Positions 18,023-26,515 of a DNA stretch of 64,000 bases are shown in pieces. The notes beneath the pieces are model-generated. The model did not search any database and was not told the origin of the DNA. It was given only the letters and a program-made list of their open reading frames with translations. Source of the stretch: Devosia oryziradicis (GTDB lineage: Bacteria; Pseudomonadota; Alphaproteobacteria; Rhizobiales; Devosiaceae). How positions within the stretch are numbered: position 1 is the first letter of the stretch; each line of letters opens with the position of its first letter. A program made the position numbers and the translations under genes. The stretch covers positions 2,453,001 to 2,517,000 of the forward strand of contig NZ_CP068047.1 of NCBI RefSeq assembly GCF_016698645.1. The letters are read 5' to 3'.

Positions 18023-18261
18023 TCTTTCGCCTCAGGCTCGTCCGCACGCCAAGCTATTGGCACGGGGGGATTATACAACCCGTATCGGCACAAGCGGACA
18101 GACTTTGTCAGCAGTCACCGTTACGGAGATAGCGGGCCCACGCGGCCTGCCGATCACCGGAACGACGTTCACACGCAAGGCAATCCGACCCATTCCCTAA
18201 AATTCATCTGGTGGAAACCATGCCAGGGCATGCTGGTGAAATAGTCAGCGTGAGGTTACCA

Positions 18262-18432
18262 ATGGAAGACCAGGTGAGACGCCGTGCCTACGAATTGTGG
18301 GAGGCGGATGGCCGTCCGCATGGGCAGGATCAGCAGTATTGGTTCAGGGCCATGGCCGAGCTTGCCGCCGAAGCAGCCAAGACCATCAAGCCGCCGCGCA
18401 AACGGGCTTCGCGCGTCAAGAAGGCCGCATAG
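18262..18432 (+). CDS. DUF2934 small protein
   Basis: The 56-residue product carries the DUF2934 signature (RRRAYELWEADGRPHGQDQQYW) followed by a basic tail. The family is common in alphaproteobacteria and of unknown function. GTGAGG lies 8 bases ahead of the chosen ATG; a longer form from about 18220 is possible. The gene ends just ahead of a strong hairpin terminator. Confidence 0.78.
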   Translation: MEDQVRRRAYELWEADGRPHGQDQQYWFRAMAELAAEAAKTIKPPRKRASRVKKAA

Positions 18433-18438
18433 GGGTGA

Positions 18439-18461
18439 AACCGGCGCCTCGGGCGCCGGTT
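18439..18461. terminator. Hairpin between convergent genes
   Basis: AACCGGCGCC (18439-18448) and GGCGCCGGTT (18452-18461) form a 10-bp perfect stem with a TCG loop. It lies between the DUF2934 gene and the convergent hypothetical gene and probably serves both directions, although the T-runs are weak. Confidence 0.7.
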
Positions 18462-18760
18462 CAATGGCCCATCAGGTGGGGCCAATAGACATCACTGTCG
18501 AAGTCCTGCGGGATGGGTGACAGGCGAGAAATCGCCTTGGCGGCGAATTCCACCTGCATGGCGAAGTGCCTGATGTCGTCGGGCATGGGACGCCCGGTGA
18601 TGAATTCGCGGGTTCGCCACTCGTCGATGCGGCAGGCCCGCAGGCGGCGCCGGGCTTCTGCTTCCACATCCTCGACAAACACCGAGCCCGCTGCAGTTCC
18701 AGACCCATGCCGTCCTGGCTCGGTCCATTCCCTGCTACCCTCAATCACGGCGAAACGCAC
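18461..18760 (-). CDS. Conserved-looking hypothetical protein
   Basis: This 99-residue soluble protein starts at GTG with AGGGGA 8 bases upstream. It is rich in charged residues (EAEARRRLRACRIDEWRTREFITGRPMPDDIRHFAMQ) and ends in a DSDVYWP segment. I do not know a function. The opposite strand also has open frames here, but the start signal and amino-acid composition favour this one. Confidence 0.65.
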   Translation of the reverse strand: MRFAVIEGSREWTEPGRHGSGTAAGSVFVEDVEAEARRRLRACRIDEWRTREFITGRPMPDDIRHFAMQVEFAAKAISRLSPIPQDFDSDVYWPHLMGH

Positions 18761-18887
18761 TTTGGTCCCCTGATGCCTTGCAGCATGCCTTCTGGCGCTG
18801 CCTCACGTCATCAGACTGTCACAGGGCCCTTACCGAACTGGTAACGCGGCGCTTGGAAACTGGCGCCGCCATGCTAGCCTGCGGACC

Positions 18888-19472
18888 ATGACCATTCTCT
18901 ATGTGATGGCTGCCCAGGCGGAGTATGGACCGCACTTGCGCGCCCGTATCACGCCGCTGATGACCGGCGTTGGGCCGGTGGAGGCGGCGATCGCCGTGAC
19001 GCGCGCACTGTACGAGGCGCAGCACGGCGGTTCGCTCCCCAAGTTGGTCGTGTCTCTGGGCTCGGCCGGTTCACGTAAGCTCGAGCAATGCGGGCTATAC
19101 CAGGCAAGCAGCGTTTCCTATCGCGACATGGATGCGTCGCCGCTGGGATTCCCGAAGGGCCAGACCCCGTTCCTCGACCTTCCGCCGGTGCTGCCGCTGA
19201 CTGTATTTCCCGGGCTGCCCACTGCGACGCTTTCAACCGGCGCGGATATCGTTTCCGGCGCCGCCTATGATGCGATAGTGGCCGACATGGTCGATATGGA
19301 GACCTACGCGGTGCTGCGGGCATGCCAGAGCTTTGGCGTTCCCCTGCCGGCCCTGCGCGGCATTTCCGACGGCGCCGCCGAACTTGCCCATATCGGCGAC
19401 TGGACGCAGTACCTCCATGTCATCGACCAGAAGCTGGCGGCGGCCATCGACCTGATCGAGGCCAGCGTCTAG
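18888..19472 (+). CDS. MTA/SAH nucleosidase-like phosphorylase-family protein
   Basis: This 194-residue protein belongs to the PNP/UDP phosphorylase superfamily. MTILYVMAAQAEYG is the typical start, MTGVGPVEAAI and VVSLGSAGS bind the ribosyl or phosphate part, and DMETYAVLRAC near residue 127 corresponds to the VxME(G/S) nucleoside-binding motif. RGISDGA carries the catalytic aspartate near the C-terminus. It is shorter than E. coli MTA/SAH nucleosidase (about 230 residues). It is predicted to cleave 5'-methylthioadenosine or S-adenosylhomocysteine. Confidence 0.82.
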   Translation: MTILYVMAAQAEYGPHLRARITPLMTGVGPVEAAIAVTRALYEAQHGGSLPKLVVSLGSAGSRKLEQCGLYQASSVSYRDMDASPLGFPKGQTPFLDLPPVLPLTVFPGLPTATLSTGADIVSGAAYDAIVADMVDMETYAVLRACQSFGVPLPALRGISDGAAELAHIGDWTQYLHVIDQKLAAAIDLIEASV

Positions 19473-19795
19473 CGGGTGCCGGCCTTCTTGTCGCGGCGGG
19501 CGCGGCTCCAGGTGCTCCACTTGCGCGTACCGCGGACAATCCCCGAATTGACGGGACCCTGCAGGAAGACAAGGTCAAGGGCCAGCAGCAAAAGGCCAAG
19601 CGGCAGCATCCAGATGCCCAGGACGGGCAGGAAGCTGAAAATGCCCCCCAGGATCAGCAGGAAGCCAAGCGGAATGCGGACCCAGCGGGCTTCGGGGCGG
19701 CGAATGCGCTCCAGCATGCGGGCGGCAACACCTGGAATGCGGCGCTGCAGGCGGTCGAACTGTCGGTTCAGGCGGGCGTGGCTCTTGGTTGCCAT
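19469..19795 (-). CDS. Small membrane protein
   Basis: The 108-residue protein has a basic N-terminus, one long or two closely spaced helices (RIPLGFLLILGGIFSFLPVLGIWMLPLGLLLLALDL) and a basic C-terminal tail. A PLG...LPVLG..MLPLG helical hairpin of this kind recurs in many alphaproteobacteria without a known role. It overlaps the 3' end of the convergent nucleosidase gene by 4 bases. Confidence 0.7.
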   Translation of the reverse strand: MATKSHARLNRQFDRLQRRIPGVAARMLERIRRPEARWVRIPLGFLLILGGIFSFLPVLGIWMLPLGLLLLALDLVFLQGPVNSGIVRGTRKWSTWSRARRDKKAGTR

Positions 19796-19974
19796 ATGTG
19801 TCCCCTTCTCTGGCAGGTAAACTGCATCTGGGGTCCGACTGAGGTCTTTCCAAGGTCGGAGCGGTCACATTTCTGCGGGAACGGACTTGGAAAGCACGTC
19901 GGAAGTGCACGGGCTCGGAACTTCCCGGCGCAAGGCGAGTTGAGCCAGCACCGCCAAACAAGGAGCGTCACACC

Positions 19975-20307
19975 ATGGCCACATCAGCAAAACGTGCCCT
20001 CAAATCCGTCGAGGAAGCAAGCGATAGCGTGACGGACGCGCTGACGGACCAGATCGCAGCGCTCCGCAGGGACATTGCGGCAATATCGGAGGCCGTGGCT
20101 GAATATGGTGGCCAGTCGCTAAGCGATCTGCAGCACAATGCCGTCGCGCTGGCCAAGGAAGTGCGCCAGGGCAGCGCGCTGGTGGCACGTCAGGTCAACC
20201 GCCAAGCGGGCGTTGCCGGAAAGGCGATCCAGGAAAACCCGGTGCCGACCCTCGTTGTCCTGGGCACCATTGCCCTGCTCTCGGCGCTCATTTTCAGGCG
20301 CGACTAG
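19975..20307 (+). CDS. ElaB/YqjD/DUF883-like membrane-anchored protein
   Basis: The 110-residue protein has a long amphipathic, coiled-coil-like helix (residues 5-75), then QENPVPTLVVLGTIALLSALIFRRD. This is the C-terminal anchor typical of DUF883 proteins such as YqjD, which bind ribosomes and sit in the inner membrane in stationary phase. AAGGAG is well placed ahead of the ATG. The role here is inferred from the family. Confidence 0.82.
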   Translation: MATSAKRALKSVEEASDSVTDALTDQIAALRRDIAAISEAVAEYGGQSLSDLQHNAVALAKEVRQGSALVARQVNRQAGVAGKAIQENPVPTLVVLGTIALLSALIFRRD

Positions 20308-20332
20308 CATTGCCGTTTCGTTAACCGTCCGG

Positions 20333-20393
20333 GTCAGACTTTCCTTAAGTCTGTTGCGGCATTTTCGGTCTGACTTGCACAATTGCAACAGAC
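20333..20393 (+). promoter_or_regulatory. Leader with mutually exclusive stems ahead of the cell wall hydrolase
   Basis: GTCTGTTGC (20349-20357) pairs with GCAACAGAC (20385-20393). Alternatively CAGACTT (20335-20341) pairs with AAGTCTG (20347-20353), or GTCAGAC (20333-20339) with GTCTGAC (20368-20374). The stems share bases and so cannot all form at once. The last arm ends directly beside the ribosome binding site of the gene at 20406. Confidence 0.45.
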
Positions 20394-20405
20394 CGGAGCT
20401 GCCTC

Positions 20406-20882
20406 ATGGCTCTCACCAAAGCCGTCCTGCGCTTCGCCGCCCTTGCCGTAGCAGCCACCAGTCTGGGTGGCTGCAGCTTTCTCGGCCTCAATTTCGGCAT
20501 GGCGCAGCTTTCCGAGAAGGAATGCATGATGCGCGCCATGTATTTCGAATCCAACAGATCCAGTTCGGAGGGCATGCTGGCGGTGGGCACGGTGGTGATG
20601 AACCGCCTCAAGGACCCGCGCTACCCCAAGACCGTCTGCGGCGTGGTGGGCCAGAAGAACCAGTTCGCCCAAGGCGTGCTCACGCGCAAGATGACTGACA
20701 GCGGGGCCGTGCTGGCGTCGCAGGTCGCCGACCAGGTGTTGCGCGGCGCACGGCATCCGGGCGTGCAGAATGCGCAGCATTTCCATACGGCGGGCCTGCG
20801 CTTTCCCTATAACAACATGTATTACGTGCTCGAAGCGGGCGGCAACGAATTCTACGAGAAGCGGACGCCCGGTACGTTCTAG
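20406..20882 (+). CDS. SleB-type cell wall hydrolase, lipoprotein
   Basis: The 158-residue protein has a signal sequence with lipobox (SLGGC, Cys at residue 22) and then a Hydrolase_2/SleB domain: EKECMMRAMYFESNRSSSEGMLAVGTVVMNRL, with the catalytic glutamate in the YFES segment, followed by QFAQG and the terminal YVLEAGGNEFYEK. The family cleaves peptidoglycan glycan strands; here it would be anchored in the envelope. GGAG precedes the ATG. It is downstream of a structured leader. Confidence 0.87.
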   Translation: MALTKAVLRFAALAVAATSLGGCSFLGLNFGMAQLSEKECMMRAMYFESNRSSSEGMLAVGTVVMNRLKDPRYPKTVCGVVGQKNQFAQGVLTRKMTDSGAVLASQVADQVLRGARHPGVQNAQHFHTAGLRFPYNNMYYVLEAGGNEFYEKRTPGTF

Positions 20883-20886
20883 CTTG

Positions 20887-21363
20887 TCATTTCGCCTGGA
20901 CGAGGGCGCGGCTCAGGAAGAAGCCATGGCCGTCCTGCCGGGCGCAGGTCAGCCCCCGCCGTTCGGAGAGGCACTGGAATGGCCCGAGCGTGACCACGTG
21001 GTCATACTGGAATTTCTGGGTGAGCGAGCAGCAGGACGCATCGCCGACATCCTCGACCAGGTAACCATCGTCCTGCCCGCCGAGAATTGCGCGAACATAG
21101 TTCGCCTCGACTCGGTCGCACTGGATCTCGGCCAGCCCATCCCAGGTCTGATAGACGGAGGTGCCACCTTCGGGCGTATAGACGCAGCCGATATTGCCTG
21201 AAGGCATGACGAACACTACCTGGCCCTCGTCATTGGCTTGGAAGTGCTGCACTTCGAACGCCCGGGCAGGTACACCCAGCAACACCGCCACAGTGGCGAA
21301 CCCAGCAAAGACCAGCGAATTGCGCAGCAATGCGCGGCGTTGACGAATGGTGAGCATGGCCAT
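20887..21363 (-). CDS. Exported DUF6636-like protein
   Basis: The 158-residue protein has an N-terminal signal peptide (hydrophobic segment LVFAGFATVAVLLGVPARA) and a cysteine-containing domain with FVMPSGNIGCVY, IQCDRV, ASCCS and GLTCAR. MPSGNIxC is the hallmark of the DUF6636-type secreted proteins. The cysteines probably form disulfides. Function is unknown. It is convergent with the cell wall hydrolase gene; the stops are about 5 bases apart. Confidence 0.7.
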   Translation of the reverse strand: MAMLTIRQRRALLRNSLVFAGFATVAVLLGVPARAFEVQHFQANDEGQVVFVMPSGNIGCVYTPEGGTSVYQTWDGLAEIQCDRVEANYVRAILGGQDDGYLVEDVGDASCCSLTQKFQYDHVVTLGPFQCLSERRGLTCARQDGHGFFLSRALVQAK

Positions 21364-21443
21364 GACCCTCAGTGGCGTTGCGATATGCCCGGGTATGGCT
21401 GAATTGGGCTGAACGGGCGCTGGGGTGCCCGTTCAGGTGCGGT

Positions 21444-22010
21444 TTAGAAATCGCCGCCGATGTCGAAGTCGCCGCCGCCGAAATCGTCGCCGCCGGCATC
21501 GAAATCCTGGTCCTGGTCGGATGACTGATCGGCAGAATTGTCGGCATTGTGCTCGTGGGCATGGGCGCCCCCGGTCAGCATCCCGGCGATGGCGCTGCCC
21601 AGCAGCACGCCGCCGGCTACGCCCATCGCGGTCTGCGCCGCGCCGGCCAGGAAGCCGCCGCCTTGGCCACGACGACCATCATACTCGTCCTGCGGCCCCC
21701 GATCCCAGGGTCCCCTTCGAGCGGGACGCCGCGGGGCCGGTGGTTCGTCGCCTCCAAACAGGCCGCCCAGAAAGCCGCCTGAGGGCCGCTGGCTGGCCTC
21801 GAGCTGCTCGATGCGCTCCTGGGCCTGGCGCAGGGCCTCTTCCTGAATCAGAATGGTCTGGGCCATGTAGTAGGGGGCAGGCGGAAATTCGCGCAGCCGC
21901 TGCTGAATGAGCCCTTCGGCGTCCCGGTCGCGCGGCTGGCTGTTGCGCGCCACGTCTTCGATCCGGTCGAACAGGCCATCGATCGCCTGCTGGTCCTGCT
22001 GGTTCGGCAT
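21444..22010 (-). CDS. DUF2076 protein
   Basis: The 188-residue protein starts with a helical DUF2076 region (DQQAIDGLFDRIEDVARNSQPRDRDAEG, then PPAPYYMAQTILIQEEALRQAQ, forming a coiled coil). A GGFLGGLFGG linker follows, then a glycine-rich hydrophobic segment (FLAGAAQTAMGVAGGVLLGSAIAGML), and an Asp/Gly-repeat tail (DFDAGGDDFGGGDFDIGG). DUF2076 proteins are thought to be periplasmic ligand-binding proteins; the role is unknown. Confidence 0.87.
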   Translation of the reverse strand: MPNQQDQQAIDGLFDRIEDVARNSQPRDRDAEGLIQQRLREFPPAPYYMAQTILIQEEALRQAQERIEQLEASQRPSGGFLGGLFGGDEPPAPRRPARRGPWDRGPQDEYDGRRGQGGGFLAGAAQTAMGVAGGVLLGSAIAGMLTGGAHAHEHNADNSADQSSDQDQDFDAGGDDFGGGDFDIGGDF

Positions 22011-22197
22011 TTGCCCACTCCCTGGCGCAAGTCATGATGCACAACAAGTGGGGACCGGCGTAGGTGGTTGCAATGCTGCGCCCATCGAATGACGGCCTGG
22101 CCGCAGAAACGCCGCGAGACGGCCCAAACTTCGCCGCGACTGCCGGTGTAACGAAGCCGTGATCTGCAGTCCAACAGCCAATACTACAGGAAAACCA

Positions 22198-22554
22198 ATG
22201 ACCTCGAAGATCATGCTCTCGTTTGCCGCCGTCGCCGTGCTTGCCCTGGCGGCTTGCAGCAATCCCGAGAGCCCGGCCGAAGCCACGCCGGAAGCCGCAC
22301 CTGCCGCGGAAAGCCCCGCAGAACCGGCTGCGTCGCCGGCGGCCAATACGACCACGATGACGCCCGAGCAGGCGATGCAGGCCGTGCAGGCTCAGGCTGC
22401 CACCATGACCGACGCGCAAAAGGCGGAGACGATCGCTGCCGCGCGCAAGACCGCCGAAGATGCCGCCAAGGCCCAGGGGCTCACCGAGGAACAGGTCAAG
22501 CAGGCCGGCGACATGGCCGAACAGGCCACCAAGCAGATGCTCGGCGTCCAGTAA
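22198..22554 (+). CDS. Small alanine-rich lipoprotein
   Basis: The 118-residue protein has a lipoprotein signal peptide ending in LALAAC (Cys18). An Ala/Pro/Glu-rich spacer follows, and then a helical domain rich in Ala, Gln and Lys (EQAMQAVQAQAATMTDAQKAET, ending EQATKQMLGVQ). It is probably an outer-membrane or periplasmic lipoprotein of unknown function. It starts at the ATG beside the signal sequence and ends ahead of a strong terminator. Confidence 0.75.
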   Translation: MTSKIMLSFAAVAVLALAACSNPESPAEATPEAAPAAESPAEPAASPAANTTTMTPEQAMQAVQAQAATMTDAQKAETIAAARKTAEDAAKAQGLTEEQVKQAGDMAEQATKQMLGVQ

Positions 22555-22573
22555 CGCCAGGGTTACGACTTGG

Positions 22574-22610
22574 GGCCCCGCGACCAGTGTTCGCGGGGCC
22601 TATTTCTTTT
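22574..22610 (+). terminator. Rho-independent terminator after the lipoprotein gene
   Basis: GGCCCCGCGA (22574-22583) and TCGCGGGGCC (22591-22600) form a 10-bp stem followed by TATTTCTTTT. The right arm overlaps the stop codon of the convergent FlhB-like gene. Confidence 0.85.
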
Positions 22611-22875
22611 GCGAGCCCACCCGCAGGACGTAGCCGATGACGATGGCCACGGCCTCGTAGAGTTCGAGCGGAATGGTATCGTCGAGCTCGACGCCGCTCA
22701 GCGCCTCGGCCAGGACAGGGTTACTCTCTATGACGATGCCCTGCTCGCGCGCCAGTTCGACGATGCGGTCCGCCACGAGCCCCCTGCCCTTGGCAACCAC
22801 CCGCGGCGCCTCGCGCGAACCCTTTTCGTATTGCAACGCTACTGCCAGCGAACGCGGCTTGATCTCGTCGTTCAT
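22600..22875 (-). CDS. FlhB/YscU C-terminal-domain-like protein
   Basis: The 91-residue protein corresponds to the cytoplasmic C-terminal domain of the FlhB/EscU export-switch family without any membrane part. RSLAVALQYEKG matches the segment that follows the autocleavage site, and APRVVAKGRGLVADRIVELAREQGIVIESNPVLA follows it. The autocleavage motif NPTH itself is absent. Such stand-alone domains occur in many flagellated bacteria and may modulate export. It overlaps the FliK-like gene by 4 bases. Confidence 0.83.
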   Translation of the reverse strand: MNDEIKPRSLAVALQYEKGSREAPRVVAKGRGLVADRIVELAREQGIVIESNPVLAEALSGVELDDTIPLELYEAVAIVIGYVLRVGSQKK

Positions 22876-24641
22876 AACTGGGAGTCCACGATGTGACCCG
22901 ATGGGGTAGCGACCGCATGCGCCGGAGGCTCGCCGTGGCGAACGATCACCGCGCCGGGGCGTAAACCGGCCTCACCCAGGGACTCGCGCAGCGACGCGAT
23001 CTCGTCTTCCAAGGCCGCCGAGGCGCTTGGCTCCGTCGCCCAGAGCATCACCCCGGTTGCCCCGCCGCGAAACGTGACCTGTGCACCTACTTCGCCCATT
23101 TCAGGCAGGCTGAGGGCAAAACGCATCTGCCAACCGCGTTCGGTTCCCGCCTCCGACTCACCTTCCGGTTCACCGTGAATGTGTATCTGCATCAGCGTCT
23201 GGTGCGTTCCAACCATGACGGGCAGGTCCATGCTCCAGTCGGCAGTCTTGGCCACTGCGTCAGGCAATGAGGCGTGCTGATGCAGGCGGATGCGCGCCAA
23301 TGCGGATTCGGTGCGCTCGAGCAGGTGCTTGCCGACCTCCTCGGGGGTGGCGTCGGCATCCATGGGAGGCGCATCATTGGCCCGCGCGCGTGGGGTCACG
23401 CCGCGCAGCGGAGGCGGCAACTGGGCGACCGGGGCGACCGGCGCCTGTTGCCCTAGCCATGCTGTAAGGGTCTGCCGCAGGGTGAGTAGCGCCGTTTTCA
23501 TATCGGCCTGTGGCTGCGTCAGGCCCGTAGCCAGGCTGGATTCCTGGAAGATGCCCGAGCTTCGGATGGCCGCGTGCAGCGCGGCGCCATCGAAGCGCGG
23601 CGCATCGATGGAAACGCGCCCCGCCAGCACCTGCTGGGCGGCCCGGACCACCGGTTCGGGCAGGATGACCTTGCCGGCAATGCTGGCCAGGGCCGTGGTC
23701 AGCCCGGTGACCGAACCCTGGCTGGCGATCGACGCCTGAACCATCTGCGTCACGGCGGCTTGTGGTGTCGCCGGCTGAGGCGGTGGCTGCGGCAGCGGGT
23801 TGCCCGTGGAAGCATGCGTCGTGGCGCTGCCCACAGCAATGGCCGGGGCGACCGGTCCTACGACAAGGGGCGCAGCGCGCGCGGCCGACGCGGCGGATGG
23901 CGCGGCCGCAATGCCAGCAGCAGCCACGGCGAGTGGATTGGGATTGGCCGGATTGGTCTGCGGATAGATGGCGGCCGGAGTCGGCGTTGTCACTGCGGTC
24001 GTAACCACAGTCGTCGTTGCGACGGTGGTCGTCGGGGGGTTGGAGGCAGCGGAAGGAGGGCCTGCGGCTTGAGTGGGATTTGCCGGTGACGAATTGGCTG
24101 GCTGGGCATTGGGTTGCGCCGCGCCAGGGGCACCCTGGCTGGCCTGGGATGCAGTAGGCGGATTGGCCACCAGTGACCCCGGCTGGGAAGGCGCAGCAGT
24201 CTCCGCCTCCCAGACCACGGCCTGTGGCAATATGACGGTTTGCTGCCCCTGTACCACCTGAGTCGGAACTGGCGGCACGGAAGACGGGGCCGGGGCCGGA
24301 GTGGCAGGCGCAGTCGCATTGGGCAGGGGCAGGCTGACCTCGGGCGGGAGTGCACCCGGCGCCGGGCTGACTGCCTGTGGCAGGGGCGCGGTCTGCTGCA
24401 GGGCCAGGCGCAACTGCTGGCCGGCGCCCTGCACCTCCAGCCGGATGGTCTCGCCCGCCTGGACCAGGGTCGGCAGCACGAGGTTGAGCACCTGGCCGCG
24501 AATTTCGACCTGCGTGCCGCCATTGGCGGCAGGTCCCAGTATTCTGGCGTCCACCACCTGGCCCGATTGCAGCGCGAGTGCCTGCAGCGCACCCGGGCGC
24601 GCTGCGGCGACGAATCTGGGCAGATCCGGCGGGATGACCAT
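22872..24641 (-). CDS. FliK-like flagellar hook-length control protein
   Basis: This 589-residue protein has a long low-complexity Pro/Ala/Gln/Thr-rich N-terminal two thirds and a C-terminal domain of the FliK hook-length-control type (about residues 480-570: LPVMVGTHQTLMQIHIHGEP, MRFALSLPEMGEVGAQVTFRGG). FliK is a secreted ruler that measures hook length and acts on FlhB. Its gene overlaps that of the FlhB-like domain, which supports a joint role. No other flagellar genes are in the window. The assignment rests on the C-terminal part and the partner. Confidence 0.75.
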   Translation of the reverse strand: MVIPPDLPRFVAAARPGALQALALQSGQVVDARILGPAANGGTQVEIRGQVLNLVLPTLVQAGETIRLEVQGAGQQLRLALQQTAPLPQAVSPAPGALPPEVSLPLPNATAPATPAPAPSSVPPVPTQVVQGQQTVILPQAVVWEAETAAPSQPGSLVANPPTASQASQGAPGAAQPNAQPANSSPANPTQAAGPPSAASNPPTTTVATTTVVTTAVTTPTPAAIYPQTNPANPNPLAVAAAGIAAAPSAASAARAAPLVVGPVAPAIAVGSATTHASTGNPLPQPPPQPATPQAAVTQMVQASIASQGSVTGLTTALASIAGKVILPEPVVRAAQQVLAGRVSIDAPRFDGAALHAAIRSSGIFQESSLATGLTQPQADMKTALLTLRQTLTAWLGQQAPVAPVAQLPPPLRGVTPRARANDAPPMDADATPEEVGKHLLERTESALARIRLHQHASLPDAVAKTADWSMDLPVMVGTHQTLMQIHIHGEPEGESEAGTERGWQMRFALSLPEMGEVGAQVTFRGGATGVMLWATEPSASAALEDEIASLRESLGEAGLRPGAVIVRHGEPPAHAVATPSGHIVDSQL

Positions 24642-24762
24642 GGTGTCCAGGTCCTCTGCCGCACCATGCGGCGATCCATACTAACTCGCCAGCAGCATCC
24701 AGTGATTCCCCATTCTTGGGAAACTTAACGTCCTCTAACCAGGCGTCAGCAGCCTCGGCCGA

Positions 24763-25509
24763 TCAGTCGGGACGGATATCGGTATATTCCTTGGTCGCCG
24801 GCTTGCCGCGAAAGGTCACCCAGAAGAAGTTGAGCGTATAGGTGCCGGCGGTGCGGAACACTCCTTCCTTCTCGAGGCGCCGGCCCGAGGTCTTCATCTT
24901 GAGGGCAAAGGTCCATTTGACCCCGCCCACCTTGGACAGGCGTACGGCAACATCGGTGTCCTCGCCGAAGAACTGGATGGTGCGATCATAGCCACCGACC
25001 TGCTCCCAGGCGGCTCGCTTGAACACGAAATTGCCGCCCTGCACTACCGAACCTACCCGCAGGACGTAGCGGTTGATAACGTAGATCAGCCAGGTCAGGC
25101 CGTAGAACATGCTGACAAGGAACCGGCTCCAGGCGCTCATGTCGTAGTAGACATAGGGGCCGCTGAGGCAGACCAGCTTGGGGTCTCGGCTGAATTCGGT
25201 CAGCACCGTATCCAGCCAGCCCGGCGGCACGATGGTGTCGCTGTCGATATTGGCGATCAGCTCGAAGCCCTGGCTGGCGGCAAAGCCGGCGTCGCGCGCG
25301 TTCACCAGCCCCTTCTTGGGTTCGTCGACCACGCGCACTGTCGGAAAGCTGCGGGCAATTTCGCCGGTGCGATCGGTCGAGGCGTTGTTGACGACGATTA
25401 TTTCGGCATCGGCGCCGGAGCGCGCAATCTCGGCCACCACCGATTCCAGGCATTTGCCGATCAGCGCCTCTTCGTTATAGGCGGGTATGACGAATGCCAG
25501 TTTCCTCAC
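24763..25509 (-). CDS. Family 2 glycosyltransferase
   Basis: The 248-residue protein has the GT-A fold of family 2: the start LAFVIPAYNEEALIGKCLESV, EIIVVNNASTDRTGEIA, and the metal-binding NIDSDTIVPPGWL (a DSD motif). GEDTDVAVRLSKVG near residue 195 supplies the acceptor-side (G)ED motif. One hydrophobic stretch in the middle (FLVSMFYGLTWLIYVIN) suggests membrane association. The acceptor is unknown; no polysaccharide cluster is adjacent. Confidence 0.9.
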   Translation of the reverse strand: MRKLAFVIPAYNEEALIGKCLESVVAEIARSGADAEIIVVNNASTDRTGEIARSFPTVRVVDEPKKGLVNARDAGFAASQGFELIANIDSDTIVPPGWLDTVLTEFSRDPKLVCLSGPYVYYDMSAWSRFLVSMFYGLTWLIYVINRYVLRVGSVVQGGNFVFKRAAWEQVGGYDRTIQFFGEDTDVAVRLSKVGGVKWTFALKMKTSGRRLEKEGVFRTAGTYTLNFFWVTFRGKPATKEYTDIRPD

Positions 25510-25733
25510 GGGCGGCCTCTTGCTGGGCTTGGCGGTCCGATCGCCGCAGATGCCAGCAAATAGCGGCTGGCCGACGCAACGGCAACAGAGCAGCGCGGCT
25601 TTTCGGTGTATTGCGCGCTATTGAGACGGCAAATTCACTGCCAGTTCCTGCAGGGAGTCTGCTTCCGTTGGACTAAAGTCATCTGCTACAAGCGTTCATC
25701 GAGTGTTCAGTTGCGCGTTGCAACAAGCGGGGC

Positions 25734-26501
25734 ATGATGAAAAAGCGGCTGTTCAAACATTTGCTGGTTCTTCTTCTGTCGGCAGCGGCGCCGGTTGCAT
25801 TCGCGGCCAATGAAGGCACCGCCGTGGGCGTCGACCCGGACGCCAAGGCGCAGATTAACTCTACGGATCGTATCCTGGAAGTGGGCGCCGATGTGTCGGT
25901 GGGCGAGAAAATAGTCACCGGGCCATCCGGCCTGGTGCAGATCGTCTTCGATGACGACACCAGGCTCGTGGTAGGCCCGCGCAGTTCACTGCTGATCGAA
26001 AACTACCTGATGGCCAGCAGCAACACGGCGCAACAGCTGACCGTAAACGCCCTGGGCGGCTCGTTCCGGTTCATTACCGGCAACAGCCCCAAGCCAGCCT
26101 ATTCCATCCGTACCCCCACCGCGGCGATTGCCGTGCGCGGCACCGAGTTCGACATCGTCGTCGAGCCCGGCAATACCAAGGTCATGCTCTATGAGGGCGC
26201 GCTGGAGATCTGCAATTCGGCAGATACCTGCCAGCAGGTGACCCGCAAGTGCGAAGTCGCCGTGGCCAGCAACAACGACGCCAGCCTGTTCGTCCGGAGC
26301 GACCCGCTGCGGACGCCGCTAAGCCTGGAATTCCGCTACGCGCGGTTCCAGGCCCCGCTGCTGGCCCCGTTCCGGGTAGGCGGCGCTGCGCTTTGCGCGG
26401 AAGAACCCCAGGTCAACGTGCCCAAAGGCAACATGGGCAGCGAGGATGACGGCCCCCTCCCGACGACGCCGCCCCCGCGCCCGCCACCGCCCAAGCGGTA
26501 A
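25734..26501 (+). CDS. Exported FecR-domain protein
   Basis: The 255-residue protein has a signal peptide (KRLFKHLLVLLLSAAAPVAFA) and a FecR-like beta domain: VGADVSVGEKIVTGPSGLVQIVFDDDTRLVVGPRSSLLIENYL, then TPTAAIAVRGTEFDIVVEPG. Because it is secreted and lacks an inner-membrane anchor or a sigma-factor partner nearby, it is more likely one of the structural FecR-domain proteins than an anti-sigma factor. The tail is proline-rich with a weak repeat. Confidence 0.83.
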   Translation: MMKKRLFKHLLVLLLSAAAPVAFAANEGTAVGVDPDAKAQINSTDRILEVGADVSVGEKIVTGPSGLVQIVFDDDTRLVVGPRSSLLIENYLMASSNTAQQLTVNALGGSFRFITGNSPKPAYSIRTPTAAIAVRGTEFDIVVEPGNTKVMLYEGALEICNSADTCQQVTRKCEVAVASNNDASLFVRSDPLRTPLSLEFRYARFQAPLLAPFRVGGAALCAEEPQVNVPKGNMGSEDDGPLPTTPPPRPPPPKR

Positions 26502-26515
26502 CCTTCGGACCCAGA

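Noticed and set aside
16754..18244. Plus-strand 496-codon frame opposite the second MFS gene
   Set aside because: Hydrophilic Gln/Asp/Arg-rich mirror of transmembrane codons, no motif; the minus-strand transporter is convincing.
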